From: Nocardia aurantiaca
GTDB lineage: Bacteria; Actinomycetota; Actinomycetes; Mycobacteriales; Mycobacteriaceae
Assembly (NCBI RefSeq): GCF_009708175.1
Contig: NZ_WMBB01000022.1
Location: 1-64,000 of the forward strand
DNA: 64,000 nt
Direction: 5' to 3'
Of the stretch, positions 8,870 to 16,445 are shown one piece after another; position 1 is the stretch's first letter, and each line of letters starts with the position of its first letter. Made by a program: the position numbers and the translations under genes. The notes beneath the pieces were generated by a model. The model had not been told where the DNA came from. It saw nothing but the letters and a program-made list of their open reading frames with translations, and did not search any database.

Positions 8870-9517
8870 TCACCCGCGCGAAGCGCAGAGCAGCCCATCG
8901 CCGATCGGAATCAGCACGCTGGTCAGGTCCGGGTCCTCGGCGATCGCACGGGTCGCCGCGCGCACGGCCATGGTCTGCGGGTCGCGCTGCGCCGGATCGG
9001 GAACCCGGCCACCGAGCAGGGCATTGTGCAGCAGGATCGCGCCGCCCTCGCGTAGTAACCGCACCGCCTGCGCCACGTACTGCGGGTGCTCGAGCGGCGC
9101 CGCGTCGATGAAGACCAGGTCATAGGCCCCGTCGGCGAGCCGCGGCAGCACATCCAGGGCCCGGCCGTTGATGAGCCGGGTCCGCGCGGGCGCGATCTCG
9201 GCCGACCGGAACGCCTCCCGGGCCGCCCGCTGGTGCTCGGGCTCGGAGTCGATGGTGGTCAGGGTGCCGTCCTCGCGCATGCCGTCCAGCAGCCACAGCC
9301 CGCTCACCCCGGCCCCGGTGCCCACCTCGACCACGGCTCGCGCCCCGAGCAGCTGGGCGTACATGCTGAGCAGCGCGCCGACCGCCGGCGCGATCGGCGC
9401 GGCCCCGAGTTCGAGGGCGCGTTCGCGCGCGCCTACGAGGATGTCGTCCTCGGCGACGGATTCCTCCACGTAGGCGAGGTTGCGCTGCAGGTTCTGTGCC
9501 GCGGGAGTCTGGCTCAC
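8870..9517 (-). CDS. Class I SAM-dependent O-methyltransferase
   Basis: A 215-residue methyltransferase of the catechol/caffeoyl-CoA O-methyltransferase fold. The SAM-binding motif VVEVGTGAGVSGLWLL lies at about 62-77, an acidic strand TIDSEPEHQ follows, and the metal-binding FIDAAPLEHPQY and LLHNALLGG motifs come later. It is divergent from sigE with a 234-bp spacer. The same gene stands beside sigE in M. tuberculosis (Rv1220c). The acceptor substrate is unknown. Confidence 0.9.
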   Translation of the reverse strand: MSQTPAAQNLQRNLAYVEESVAEDDILVGARERALELGAAPIAPAVGALLSMYAQLLGARAVVEVGTGAGVSGLWLLDGMREDGTLTTIDSEPEHQRAAREAFRSAEIAPARTRLINGRALDVLPRLADGAYDLVFIDAAPLEHPQYVAQAVRLLREGGAILLHNALLGGRVPDPAQRDPQTMAVRAATRAIAEDPDLTSVLIPIGDGLLCASRG

Positions 9518-9675
9518 GAAGTAGAGGCTAACGGCGATACACCGGTAAGGCGTGGCGGTGACCGGACGGTGTGGCGATTTTTCTCAGGTGTCCCTCAGCC
9601 TCTGCATACGGCGGCCACATCACGACCGGCCAGAGTATTGCTCACGCCAGGCCAGCGACCGTGGGCCCGGAAACG

Positions 9676-9702
9676 GGAACAGCTGATTCACCCGATCAGT
9701 TG
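9676..9702 (+). promoter_or_regulatory. Possible SigE-type promoter/inverted repeat before sigE
   Basis: GGAAC at 9676-9680 is followed after 18 bp by GTT, resembling ECF -35/-10 spacing. An imperfect inverted repeat, CAGCTGAT / ATCAGTTG (9680-9687 and 9695-9702), spans the spacer. Autoregulation of sigE is known in mycobacteria. This site is only a candidate read by eye. Confidence 0.3.
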
Positions 9703-9751
9703 TAACCGGAGCCGGGGTTCATGGTCCCGAGTAGGAGGTAACCCCATCCAC

Positions 9752-10441
9752 ATGGTCGACGCGGCGCACGAAAACGCCAACACTCTGCACCCGCAGATCA
9801 CACCGCTGGACAGCGACACCACGCTGGACGGCGATCTTCTCCTCTCCCCCGCCGACGACGAGGCCGCCCTGTCCGGGACCGCCGCCTTCGACGCCACCGG
9901 CGACCGCACCATGATGCCGACCTGGGACGAACTGGTCCGCGAGCACGCCGACCGCGTGTATCGCCTGGCCTACCGCCTCACCGGCGATCAGCAGGACGCC
10001 GAGGATCTGACCCAGGAAACCTTCATCCGGGTCTTCCGATCCCTGCAGAACTATCAGCCCGGCACCTTCGAGGGCTGGCTGCACCGCATCACCACCAACC
10101 TGTTCCTGGACATGGTCCGCCGCCGCAACCGCATCCGCATGGAGGCGCTGCCGGAGGATTATGACCGCGTGCCCTCGGAGGGCCCCGGTCCCGAGCAGGC
10201 CTATCACGACGCCAACCTGGATCCGGATCTGCAGTCCGCGCTGGACTCGCTGGCCCCGGAGTTCCGCGCCGCGGTCGTGCTCTGTGACATCGAAGGCCTG
10301 TCGTACGAGGAGATCGGCGCGACGCTGGGCGTCAAACTGGGCACCGTGCGCAGCCGCATCCACCGTGGACGTCAGGCACTGCGTGAGCACCTCGAGCATA
10401 ATGGGGTAGAGCGGCGTTTCGCCGCCGACAAGGTCGGGTGA
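9752..10441 (+). CDS. sigE: ECF RNA polymerase sigma factor SigE
   Basis: A 229-residue extracytoplasmic-function sigma factor controlling the envelope-stress response. After an N-terminal extension of about 60 residues come region 2 (VREHADRVYRLAYRLTGDQQ through TTNLFLDMVRRRNR, with the DAEDLTQETFIRVFRSL core) and region 4 (ALDSLAPEFRAAVVL to RSRIHRGRQALREHL). I chose the ATG at 9752, which follows AGGAGGT at 9733-9739; the open frame extends further left but only through the promoter region. The order sigE-anti-sigma-htrA-tatB downstream is the mycobacterial one and gives strong support. Confidence 0.95.
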   Translation: MVDAAHENANTLHPQITPLDSDTTLDGDLLLSPADDEAALSGTAAFDATGDRTMMPTWDELVREHADRVYRLAYRLTGDQQDAEDLTQETFIRVFRSLQNYQPGTFEGWLHRITTNLFLDMVRRRNRIRMEALPEDYDRVPSEGPGPEQAYHDANLDPDLQSALDSLAPEFRAAVVLCDIEGLSYEEIGATLGVKLGTVRSRIHRGRQALREHLEHNGVERRFAADKVG

Positions 10442-10533
10442 ACGGCGGGCCCTGCGTCCGCGTGCCGTGGGCGCTGCGCCCACGCTCAGGTGTCGCCCGA
10501 ACAGCTCGAGTCGTCCGGAAGGGTGTGCAGCGT

Positions 10534-10938
10534 ATGAGTGGCGAGGACAGACCGCACCGTCGTCCACCGCGTTTCGCCCCCACCGAGCATCTGGCCAGTG
10601 AGGCCATCGCCGCCTACGTGGACGGCGAACTGCGGATGAACGCGTATCTGCGCGCCGCCCACCATATTTCCATGTGCCGGGAGTGCGCGGCCGAGGTGGA
10701 CGCGCAGCAGCAGGCGCGAATCGCGCTGCGGCAGTCCTCGGATCAGATCTCCGCGCCGCTGAGCCTGCACGACACGCTCAGCCGGATTCCGCGGGCGTTG
10801 CTGCAGGAGTGCGGCAACCACCAGACTCCCGATCCCGCGGAACGCGATCGCGGTCCGCTGGCGCGCGGCATGAGTTCCTTCGGGCTGCGCCACGATTCGT
10901 TCGACAGCAGGCGGTGGACCTCATGGTGGCGCAAGTAG
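10534..10938 (+). CDS. rseA: Anti-sigma factor RseA (ZAS family)
   Basis: A 134-residue cytoplasmic anti-sigma factor expected to hold SigE inactive. The zinc-binding anti-sigma motif is intact: His44-x3-Cys48-x2-Cys51 (HISMCREC), preceded by AIAAYVDGELRMNAYLRAAHH. No transmembrane segment is present, as in its mycobacterial counterpart Rv1222. I start at the ATG at 10534, preceded by GGAAGGG; an in-frame GTG three codons earlier is possible. It is 92 bp downstream of sigE and 10 bp ahead of htrA. Confidence 0.9.
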   Translation: MSGEDRPHRRPPRFAPTEHLASEAIAAYVDGELRMNAYLRAAHHISMCRECAAEVDAQQQARIALRQSSDQISAPLSLHDTLSRIPRALLQECGNHQTPDPAERDRGPLARGMSSFGLRHDSFDSRRWTSWWRK

Positions 10939-10948
10939 AGTCCATAGC

Positions 10949-12496
10949 GTGACCACCGAATCGAAGAACACGGGCCCGGGGCCCGAGCGGGACGCGGCTT
11001 CCGATTCGGCGGCCAATCGGGGGAACCTGAGGCCGTCGGACGCACCGGTGCTGGGGCCGCGGCCGGTCTACCGGCCGCATGTCGACAAGCACACCGCGCG
11101 CGCCTTCCGCCGCCCGAACGGCCAGCAGGGCTCGTTCGCCACGCGGCCGGGCGGTGCTCACGAGACCGCGCCGCAGGGGGATACCGAGATTCGTAACCGC
11201 CCGCCGGACGCGGTGCTGGCGGAGGCGTTCGGCCGACCGGAGGGTTCGACCGAACTGCTGCAGCGGGATCCGGAGGCCAAGACCGAGACGGCTGCCCCGG
11301 CCGCGCCCGCCGATCCGTGGCGCGACCCGAATTCGACCGCGCGCCTTGGCACTCCGGCCGTGGGACAGGCTCAGCCGCAGGCGCTGACGCCCGGACCCAA
11401 ACTGGGCGCCCGGGAGCTGCTGTTCGGTGGTCGAGTGTCCTCGAAGGCGCTGGCGCTGCTGGCGGCCGTCGCGGCGGTCATCGGTTTGATCGGCGGATTC
11501 GTCGGGGCGTTCACCGGCTCGTCGGCCTCCGTGCTGACCTCGCGCAAAGTGACCCTGCAGTCCGCGCCCGCGGGCAGCGAGTCGCACAACCAGATCACCA
11601 AGGTGGTCAATGCCGTCATGCCCGCGGTGGTCACCGTCCGGGCGTGGCTGGGCGACACCGGGTCCACGGGTTCGGGCGTGGTGATCGACGGGGCGGGCTA
11701 CATCGTCACCAACAACCACGTGATCTCGCTGGCCGCCAATGACAAGTCGGGCAAGGCCAAGCTGGATGTGGTGTTCTCCGACGGCTCGCGGGTGCCGACC
11801 CAGATCGTGGGTCGCGACACCAAGTCGGACCTGGCGGTGATCAAGGTCGATGTGAAGAACCTGTCGGTGATCCAGCTCGGCAATTCCAATGATGTGCAGG
11901 TCGGTGACGACGTGCTGGCGCTGGGTTCGCCGTTGGGCCTGGAGAAGACGGTCACCTCCGGCATCGTGTCGGCGCTGCACCGGCCGGTGAAGGTCGGCGG
12001 CGAGGGCACCGACACCGATGCCACCCTGGACGCCGTGCAGACCGATGCCGCCATCAACCACGGCAACTCCGGTGGCGCGCTGGTGGATATGCAGGGCCGG
12101 CTGATCGGCATCAACTCCGCGATCAAGTCCGAGAGCGGCGGTTCGGTGGGTCTGGGCTTCGCGATTCCGGTGGATCAGGTCAAGCGCATCTCGCAGGCGT
12201 TGATCCGCGACGGCTCGGTGCACCACCCGCGGCTCGGGGTGAGCGCCAAGACCAAGATCGTCGCCAATGACGTGATGAGCGGTGCCGCGGTGGCCGATGT
12301 GCAGGCCGGGAGCCCGGCGGCCAAGGCCGGCATCGTCGAGGGCGACGTGATCGTGAAGGTCGGCGACCGCGATGTGTCCGGCCCGGAGGAACTCACGGTC
12401 GCCGTGCAGTCGCACGAGATCGGGCAGACCGTGACGGTGCGCCTGATTCGCGACGGTCGCGAGGTCGATGTCCCGGTCACCTTGGAATCGGACTGA
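10949..12496 (+). CDS. htrA: HtrA-type serine protease with PDZ domain
   Basis: A 515-residue membrane-anchored protease of the DegP/HtrA family for envelope protein quality control. A Pro/Arg-rich cytoplasmic region of about 165 residues precedes one transmembrane helix (about 166-188, ALALLAAVAAVIGLIGGFVG). An extracellular trypsin-like domain follows with the triad His257 (TNNHVIS), Asp294 (KSDLAVI) and Ser374 (GNSGGAL). A PDZ domain occupies about 415-505. GTG start at 10949, 10 bp after rseA, so co-transcription in the SigE stress unit is likely. Confidence 0.95.
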   Translation: MTTESKNTGPGPERDAASDSAANRGNLRPSDAPVLGPRPVYRPHVDKHTARAFRRPNGQQGSFATRPGGAHETAPQGDTEIRNRPPDAVLAEAFGRPEGSTELLQRDPEAKTETAAPAAPADPWRDPNSTARLGTPAVGQAQPQALTPGPKLGARELLFGGRVSSKALALLAAVAAVIGLIGGFVGAFTGSSASVLTSRKVTLQSAPAGSESHNQITKVVNAVMPAVVTVRAWLGDTGSTGSGVVIDGAGYIVTNNHVISLAANDKSGKAKLDVVFSDGSRVPTQIVGRDTKSDLAVIKVDVKNLSVIQLGNSNDVQVGDDVLALGSPLGLEKTVTSGIVSALHRPVKVGGEGTDTDATLDAVQTDAAINHGNSGGALVDMQGRLIGINSAIKSESGGSVGLGFAIPVDQVKRISQALIRDGSVHHPRLGVSAKTKIVANDVMSGAAVADVQAGSPAAKAGIVEGDVIVKVGDRDVSGPEELTVAVQSHEIGQTVTVRLIRDGREVDVPVTLESD

Positions 12497-12720
12497 CCCA
12501 ACCAACCAATCACGTTGGAATCGGACTGAGAGGTCGAACCAGGAGATCGAACAGCCCACAGTTCGCGGCCCGGTCACCGGTATCGCACTGAGCGCGCCCA
12601 CCACGGCTGACGAAGGAGAACCGCTCTCATATCGAGCACGCTGCCGGAGTCGTCCGCCAGGCCCGTGTGGTGCTGGAATACGAGCGACTGCGAATTGGCC
12701 GGGCGGGTCGGCGTCGCCCG

Positions 12721-12920
12721 GTCAGGAACCTCACAGTCCGGGACCCCGCCGAGGTCGGGAACCGCCCACAGTCCGCGGCCCCGCCAAGGTCAGGAACCGC
12801 TCACAGTCCGCGACCCCGCCAAGGTCAGAACCGCCCACAGTCCGCGACCCCGCCAAGGTCAGAAACCGCCCACAGTCCGCGGCCCCGCCAAGGTCAGGAA
12901 CCACTTACAGTTCGCGGCCC
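12721..12920. repeat. 34-35-bp tandem array between htrA and tatB
   Basis: About six imperfect units in tandem, each with CACAGTCCGCGG, CCCCGCCAAGGTCAG and AACCGC. The landmark CACAGTCCG (or TACAGTTCG) recurs near 12732, 12767, 12802, 12836, 12870 and 12905. An isolated related piece sits near 12550. Units vary by one or two bases, unlike CRISPR repeats with unique spacers. The 535-bp gap 12497-13031 contains this array and the family A copy after it, and no gene. Confidence 0.85.
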
Positions 12921-13020
12921 GCCCCGGTCTGGACTGACGGAGCGGGGGAGCGAAGCGGAGGAGCGGAGGAGGGAAGACCTGGTTACAGGGTCGCGAACCG
13001 CCTGGAGCGAAGCGGAAGGC
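12908..13020. repeat. Family A dispersed repeat before tatB
   Basis: A degenerate copy of the inverted repeat seen before glgC. AGTTCGCGGCC and GGTCTGGACT on the left face AAGACCTGG...GGTCGCGAAC on the right. GAGCGAAGCGGAGGAG lies in the middle and GGAGCGAAGCGGAAGGCAAAATAGAC at the end. The final stretch matches the copy before the LOG-family gene at 19.7 kb in reverse orientation and reaches the tatB start. Confidence 0.7.
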
Positions 13021-13031
13021 AAAATAGACCT

Positions 13032-13469
13032 GTGTTCAGCAATATCGGCTGGGGCGAGATGTTGATTCTGCTCGTCGCCGCACTTGTGATTCTGGGTCCG
13101 GAGCGACTGCCCGGCGCCGTTCGCTGGACCGCCCAGGCCCTGCGGCAGGCGCGCGAGTACGCCACCGGCGCGACGCAGCAATTGCGCAATGAGCTCGGGC
13201 CGGAATTCGACGAGATCCGGAAACCGCTGGAGCAGTTGAACGAACTGCGCAGTATGAATCCGCGGTCCATGGTCACCAAACACCTCCTCGACGGGGATGA
13301 TTCATTCCTGAACAATCTGAGTGGAATGACCAATTTCGACAAGCCGCTCAGCACACCGAACAGCGGAAACGGTTCCACCAATATCGGATCGGGCCCGGTT
13401 TCGATGCCCAGGGAACAAAAACCGCTGGAGCGCAACGAACGTCCGCCGGTGGACCCCGACGCCACCTGA
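13032..13469 (+). CDS. tatB: Sec-independent protein translocase subunit TatB
   Basis: A 145-residue component of the twin-arginine translocase that binds folded Tat substrates with TatC. It has one N-terminal membrane helix (about 5-22) ending in the diagnostic LGPERLPG, then an amphipathic helix (VRWTAQALRQAREYATGATQQL) and a variable acidic/Asn-rich tail. I start at the GTG at 13032, where homology begins (MFSNIGWGEML). The frame is open further upstream but only through the tandem repeats. It closes the sigE-rseA-htrA-tatB order known from mycobacteria. At least two Tat substrates are encoded in this window. Confidence 0.93.
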   Translation: MFSNIGWGEMLILLVAALVILGPERLPGAVRWTAQALRQAREYATGATQQLRNELGPEFDEIRKPLEQLNELRSMNPRSMVTKHLLDGDDSFLNNLSGMTNFDKPLSTPNSGNGSTNIGSGPVSMPREQKPLERNERPPVDPDAT

Positions 13470-13528
13470 GATCACATCTGTCCAGCGGACTTGACACATG
13501 ATGCTGTCCAGCTATCTAGACTGCGCAC

Positions 13529-14362
13529 ATGTCGGCCGACGAGGTGGCACGGGTATTCGCGATCGAGGACAAGGTCGAACGCCTGAAAGCCGCCACCGAA
13601 GGCGTGGCAGCCGCGCAGCAGCAGATCAATGAGCTGACTCGCATCCGCCGCGCCGTCATCCGCGAACTGCATGCCGAGGGCTGGACGTTCGCGAGAATAG
13701 GTGCGGCCGCGGGGCTTTCCCGGGCCCGCATTCATCAGGTCAGTACGCAGGGTCCGGTACCGGAGGGTCTGTTCTTCGGGCATGGACCGCTCACCATCCT
13801 GACTCCGGACGTACGCACCACCCGCGCCGTCGCCCTGGTGGGCGCGCCGGATGCGGCGGCGCCGCACCGGCTGGTGGAGCTGTTGCGGGAGCTCGGCTTC
13901 ACCGCCAATGTCCAGCGCTTCCTGCCGGGCCGTCCGCTCGACCTCGACCGCGACGGTCTGATCGTGCTCGGCGGTCCCGAGTTGTCGCCCAGCCTGCGCT
14001 ATCTGGTGGCCGCCGACCCGCGCCTGCGCCGCACGGTGGCGCGCGCCGGACGGGTGCGCCGTGGTATCGAGGACCGCGCCGCCCGCCGGGTCTACCGGCC
14101 GGGCGGCACCGAGCCCTACGACATCGCCTATCTGGCCCGCCTGCCCCGCCCGGACGGCAAGGGCAGCGTGCTGGTCATCGATGGCCTGCACCCGCCCGCG
14201 TCCCTGGGCGCGATCCGGTTGCTGGCAACCAGACTCGCGACCCTGCACGAGCGCGCGAGCACCCACCCGTTCTCGGCGGTGGTGGGCGTCCGCTACGACC
14301 GTTCCACGGGCGAGCCGATCGAGGCCGATCTGCTCACCCCGATCTATCGCCACGACCGCTAG
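13529..14362 (+). CDS. Helix-turn-helix protein with sigma-region-4-like N-terminus
   Basis: A 277-residue protein of unknown role. Residues 1-45 form a charged, probably coiled helix (EDKVERLKAATEGVAAAQQQINEL). Residues about 50-72 form a helix-turn-helix resembling sigma region 4 (GWTFARIGAAAGLSRARIHQ). The remaining 200 residues look like an alpha/beta domain (VALVGAPDA..., GLIVLGGPEL, GSVLVIDGLHPPASLGAIRLL) that may sense a ligand. It sits alone between tatB and gpgS, exactly at the synteny break relative to M. tuberculosis. DNA binding is inferred only from the HTH. Confidence 0.75.
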   Translation: MSADEVARVFAIEDKVERLKAATEGVAAAQQQINELTRIRRAVIRELHAEGWTFARIGAAAGLSRARIHQVSTQGPVPEGLFFGHGPLTILTPDVRTTRAVALVGAPDAAAPHRLVELLRELGFTANVQRFLPGRPLDLDRDGLIVLGGPELSPSLRYLVAADPRLRRTVARAGRVRRGIEDRAARRVYRPGGTEPYDIAYLARLPRPDGKGSVLVIDGLHPPASLGAIRLLATRLATLHERASTHPFSAVVGVRYDRSTGEPIEADLLTPIYRHDR

Positions 14363-14510
14363 GCCCCGGCATCGTGGCGCACCGGAATCACCTGCCACGT
14401 CCGCGAATTCGACAGCGTCGCGGGTGCGGCGCGATCGTCGGGAGGCAAGCCGTCCGGTGTTCGAGGCGACGACGCGGGTGACGCATCGCGCCGCCGTCCC
14501 GGCCGTCGGG

Positions 14511-15434
14511 TCAGGCGGCGGCCTCCTCCGGGCGCAGGGTGTTCATGGGCGGCCGGTCGGCGAGCGATACTTCCGTGGCGTGGGCGATGAATTCGCCTGC
14601 CACCATGGGGAATTGGGTCAGCGCCGCGCCCGAGTCCTGAATCCCGCTGCGGCCCAGGACGGTGCCCAGGATCTGGCGGCTCATGACGCCCAGGTCGGCG
14701 AGCGGGCGGTTGCGGTGCTGGCGGACACCGAGGTTGACCTGTCCGATGCTGGACAGGCCCAGCAGGTCGTACGTGTCGAGCAGCAGGCCGATTTCGACGC
14801 CGTAACCGGGCGCGAACGGCACCGAGGTGAGCAGCTCGCGGGTGCCGGCGTACTCACCTCCCAAGGGCTGCAGCACATTCGACAGTTCCGGGCGAAGCGC
14901 GGCCAGCAGCGGGCGGGCCACCAGTTCGGTGACGCGGCCGCCGCCGTGGTGGTCCACCGACTCGCCGGTGCGCAGCGGACGGCGGTAGTACGCCTTGACC
15001 AGGTGCATACCGTCGACGGTGAGCAGCGGGCCGAGCAGTTTCGGGACGAAACTCGGGTCCGGGTCGATGAGGTCGGAGTCCACGAAGGCGATGAGGTCCC
15101 CGCTGGTGACGGCCAGCGAGCGCCACAGGCATTCGCCTTTGCCGGGGACGGGGTCGAGTTCGGGGACGGCTTGTTCGCGGGTCACCACGTGGGCTCCGGC
15201 GGCCTGTGCGCGGGCGGCGGTGGCGTCGGTCGACCCGGAGTCCAGGACGACGAGTTCGTCCACCAGCGTGCCGAGCAGAGGCCGGATGCTGGCCACCACG
15301 GCGGCCACGGTGGCTTCCTCATTGAGGGCGGGCAGCACCACGGAGACGGTGCGGTCGCCCTTGGCGGCGGTGAGTTCCTCGACGGTCCAGTCGGGGCGGT
15401 CGAAGGTGTTGGTGTTCACCCAGTCTGTTTTCAC
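14511..15434 (-). CDS. gpgS: Glucosyl-3-phosphoglycerate synthase
   Basis: A 307-residue GT-A glycosyltransferase that joins glucose from an NDP-glucose donor to 3-phosphoglycerate, the first step of methylglucose lipopolysaccharide synthesis. It has VVLPALNEE near the N-terminus and the metal-binding Asp119-Ser-Asp121 (FVDSDLIDPDPSF). A downstream acceptor region contains LLDTYDLLGLSSIGQVNLGVRQHRN. GTG start at 15434 overlaps the folP2 stop by 4 bp (GTGA), so the genes are translationally coupled. The same folP2-gpgS pairing occurs in M. tuberculosis (Rv1207-Rv1208). Confidence 0.95.
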   Translation of the reverse strand: MKTDWVNTNTFDRPDWTVEELTAAKGDRTVSVVLPALNEEATVAAVVASIRPLLGTLVDELVVLDSGSTDATAARAQAAGAHVVTREQAVPELDPVPGKGECLWRSLAVTSGDLIAFVDSDLIDPDPSFVPKLLGPLLTVDGMHLVKAYYRRPLRTGESVDHHGGGRVTELVARPLLAALRPELSNVLQPLGGEYAGTRELLTSVPFAPGYGVEIGLLLDTYDLLGLSSIGQVNLGVRQHRNRPLADLGVMSRQILGTVLGRSGIQDSGAALTQFPMVAGEFIAHATEVSLADRPPMNTLRPEEAAA

Positions 15435-16303
15435 GCGAGACCTCGCAGGGTACGGGCGGGTGGGCGGTGACCCTGGATGGCGGCGATCATGTCCACCACC
15501 CGGCGGGTGTGAGCCACCTCATGCACTCGAAAGACACGAGCACCCGCGGCGGCGGACCAAGCAGTCGCTGCCAATGTGCCCTCCAATCGTTCGGACAGCT
15601 CGACACCAAGAGTCTCTCCGATGAAATCCTTATTGCTCAGCGCCATCAAGACGGGCCATCCGGTTTTCACAAGAACGTCTATCGCACGCAACAATTCGAG
15701 CCCGTGATAGGTATTTTTGCCGAAATCATGGGTCGGATCGATCAAAATCGAGTCCTTGGCCACCCCCGCTGCCGCAGCATTTTCAGCCGCCGCGACGACC
15801 GTCTCGGTGACCTGGGTCACCACATCGGGGTATCGAACCCGGTGCGGACGGGTCCTCGGAATCGCACCCCCGGTGTGTGAGCACACGATTCCCACACCCA
15901 GTTCGGCGGCGACGCCGACCAGGTCCGGATCCGCGCCCGCCCAGGTGTCGTTGATCAGATCCGCGCCCTCGGCGACCGCGGCCCGCGCCACCTCCGCCCG
16001 CCAGGTGTCCACGCTGACGAGCAACTCCGGATAGCGCTCGCGGATGGCCGCCACGAACGGCACCACCCGGCGGGACTCCTCCGCGGCGTCCACCTCGGAC
16101 CCCGGCCCGGCCTTCACCCCTCCGATATCGACCAGATCCGCGCCTTCGGCGACCGCCTTGTCCACGGCCCGCATGGCGGCCTCATCGCTGAACGTCGCGC
16201 CTTTGTCATAGAAGGAGTCCGGCGTCCGGTTCACGATCGCCATGACGAGCGCCCGATCCGTCGCCACCGGCTTCCCGCACAATGTCGGCAACGGCGCACA
16301 CAT
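15431..16303 (-). CDS. folP2: Dihydropteroate synthase homologue FolP2
   Basis: A 290-residue TIM-barrel protein of the pterin-binding family. It has MAIVNRTPDSFYDKG (about 21-35) and VDIGGVKAGPG, the pterin-site region LVSVDTWRAEVARAA and LINDTWAG, and a late FRVHEVAHTRRVVDM. In mycobacteria this second copy, adjacent to gpgS, is reported to lack real dihydropteroate synthase activity, so its true substrate may not be a folate precursor. ATG at 16303 with a weak GAGGG. First gene of the coupled pair. Confidence 0.92.
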   Translation of the reverse strand: MCAPLPTLCGKPVATDRALVMAIVNRTPDSFYDKGATFSDEAAMRAVDKAVAEGADLVDIGGVKAGPGSEVDAAEESRRVVPFVAAIRERYPELLVSVDTWRAEVARAAVAEGADLINDTWAGADPDLVGVAAELGVGIVCSHTGGAIPRTRPHRVRYPDVVTQVTETVVAAAENAAAAGVAKDSILIDPTHDFGKNTYHGLELLRAIDVLVKTGWPVLMALSNKDFIGETLGVELSERLEGTLAATAWSAAAGARVFRVHEVAHTRRVVDMIAAIQGHRPPARTLRGLA

Positions 16304-16362
16304 GCCCTCGACTGTACCGAGGGCTGTGGCGCCATTGCTGGGCAGCCGACCGGAACGAATCG

Positions 16363-16439
16363 CCCGTCATCCCGGCAGGCTGTCGGCCGGGATCTCACCG
16401 GCAGGGTGGATTCCGGCGAAAACGCGCCGGAATGACGGG
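16363..16439. repeat. 77-bp palindromic element between folP2 and fadD6
   Basis: The ends CCCGTCATCCCGGC (16363-16376) and GCCGGAATGACGGG (16426-16439) are inverted repeats with one mismatch. An internal perfect 9-bp stem ATTCCGGCG / CGCCGGAAT (16410-16418, 16425-16433) has the loop AAAACG. It lies 6 bp past the fadD6 stop codon and so may also act as its terminator. The structure resembles a small non-autonomous mobile element or repetitive extragenic palindrome. Confidence 0.65.
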
Positions 16440-16445
16440 AGGTTC

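Noticed and set aside
12721..12920. CRISPR array
   Set aside because: Units are contiguous with no unique spacers, vary internally, and no cas gene is present anywhere in the window.
12468..13031. N-terminal extension of tatB through the tandem repeats
   Set aside because: TatB begins with its membrane helix; the extension encodes only PAKVRN/PPRS repeats produced by the DNA array.
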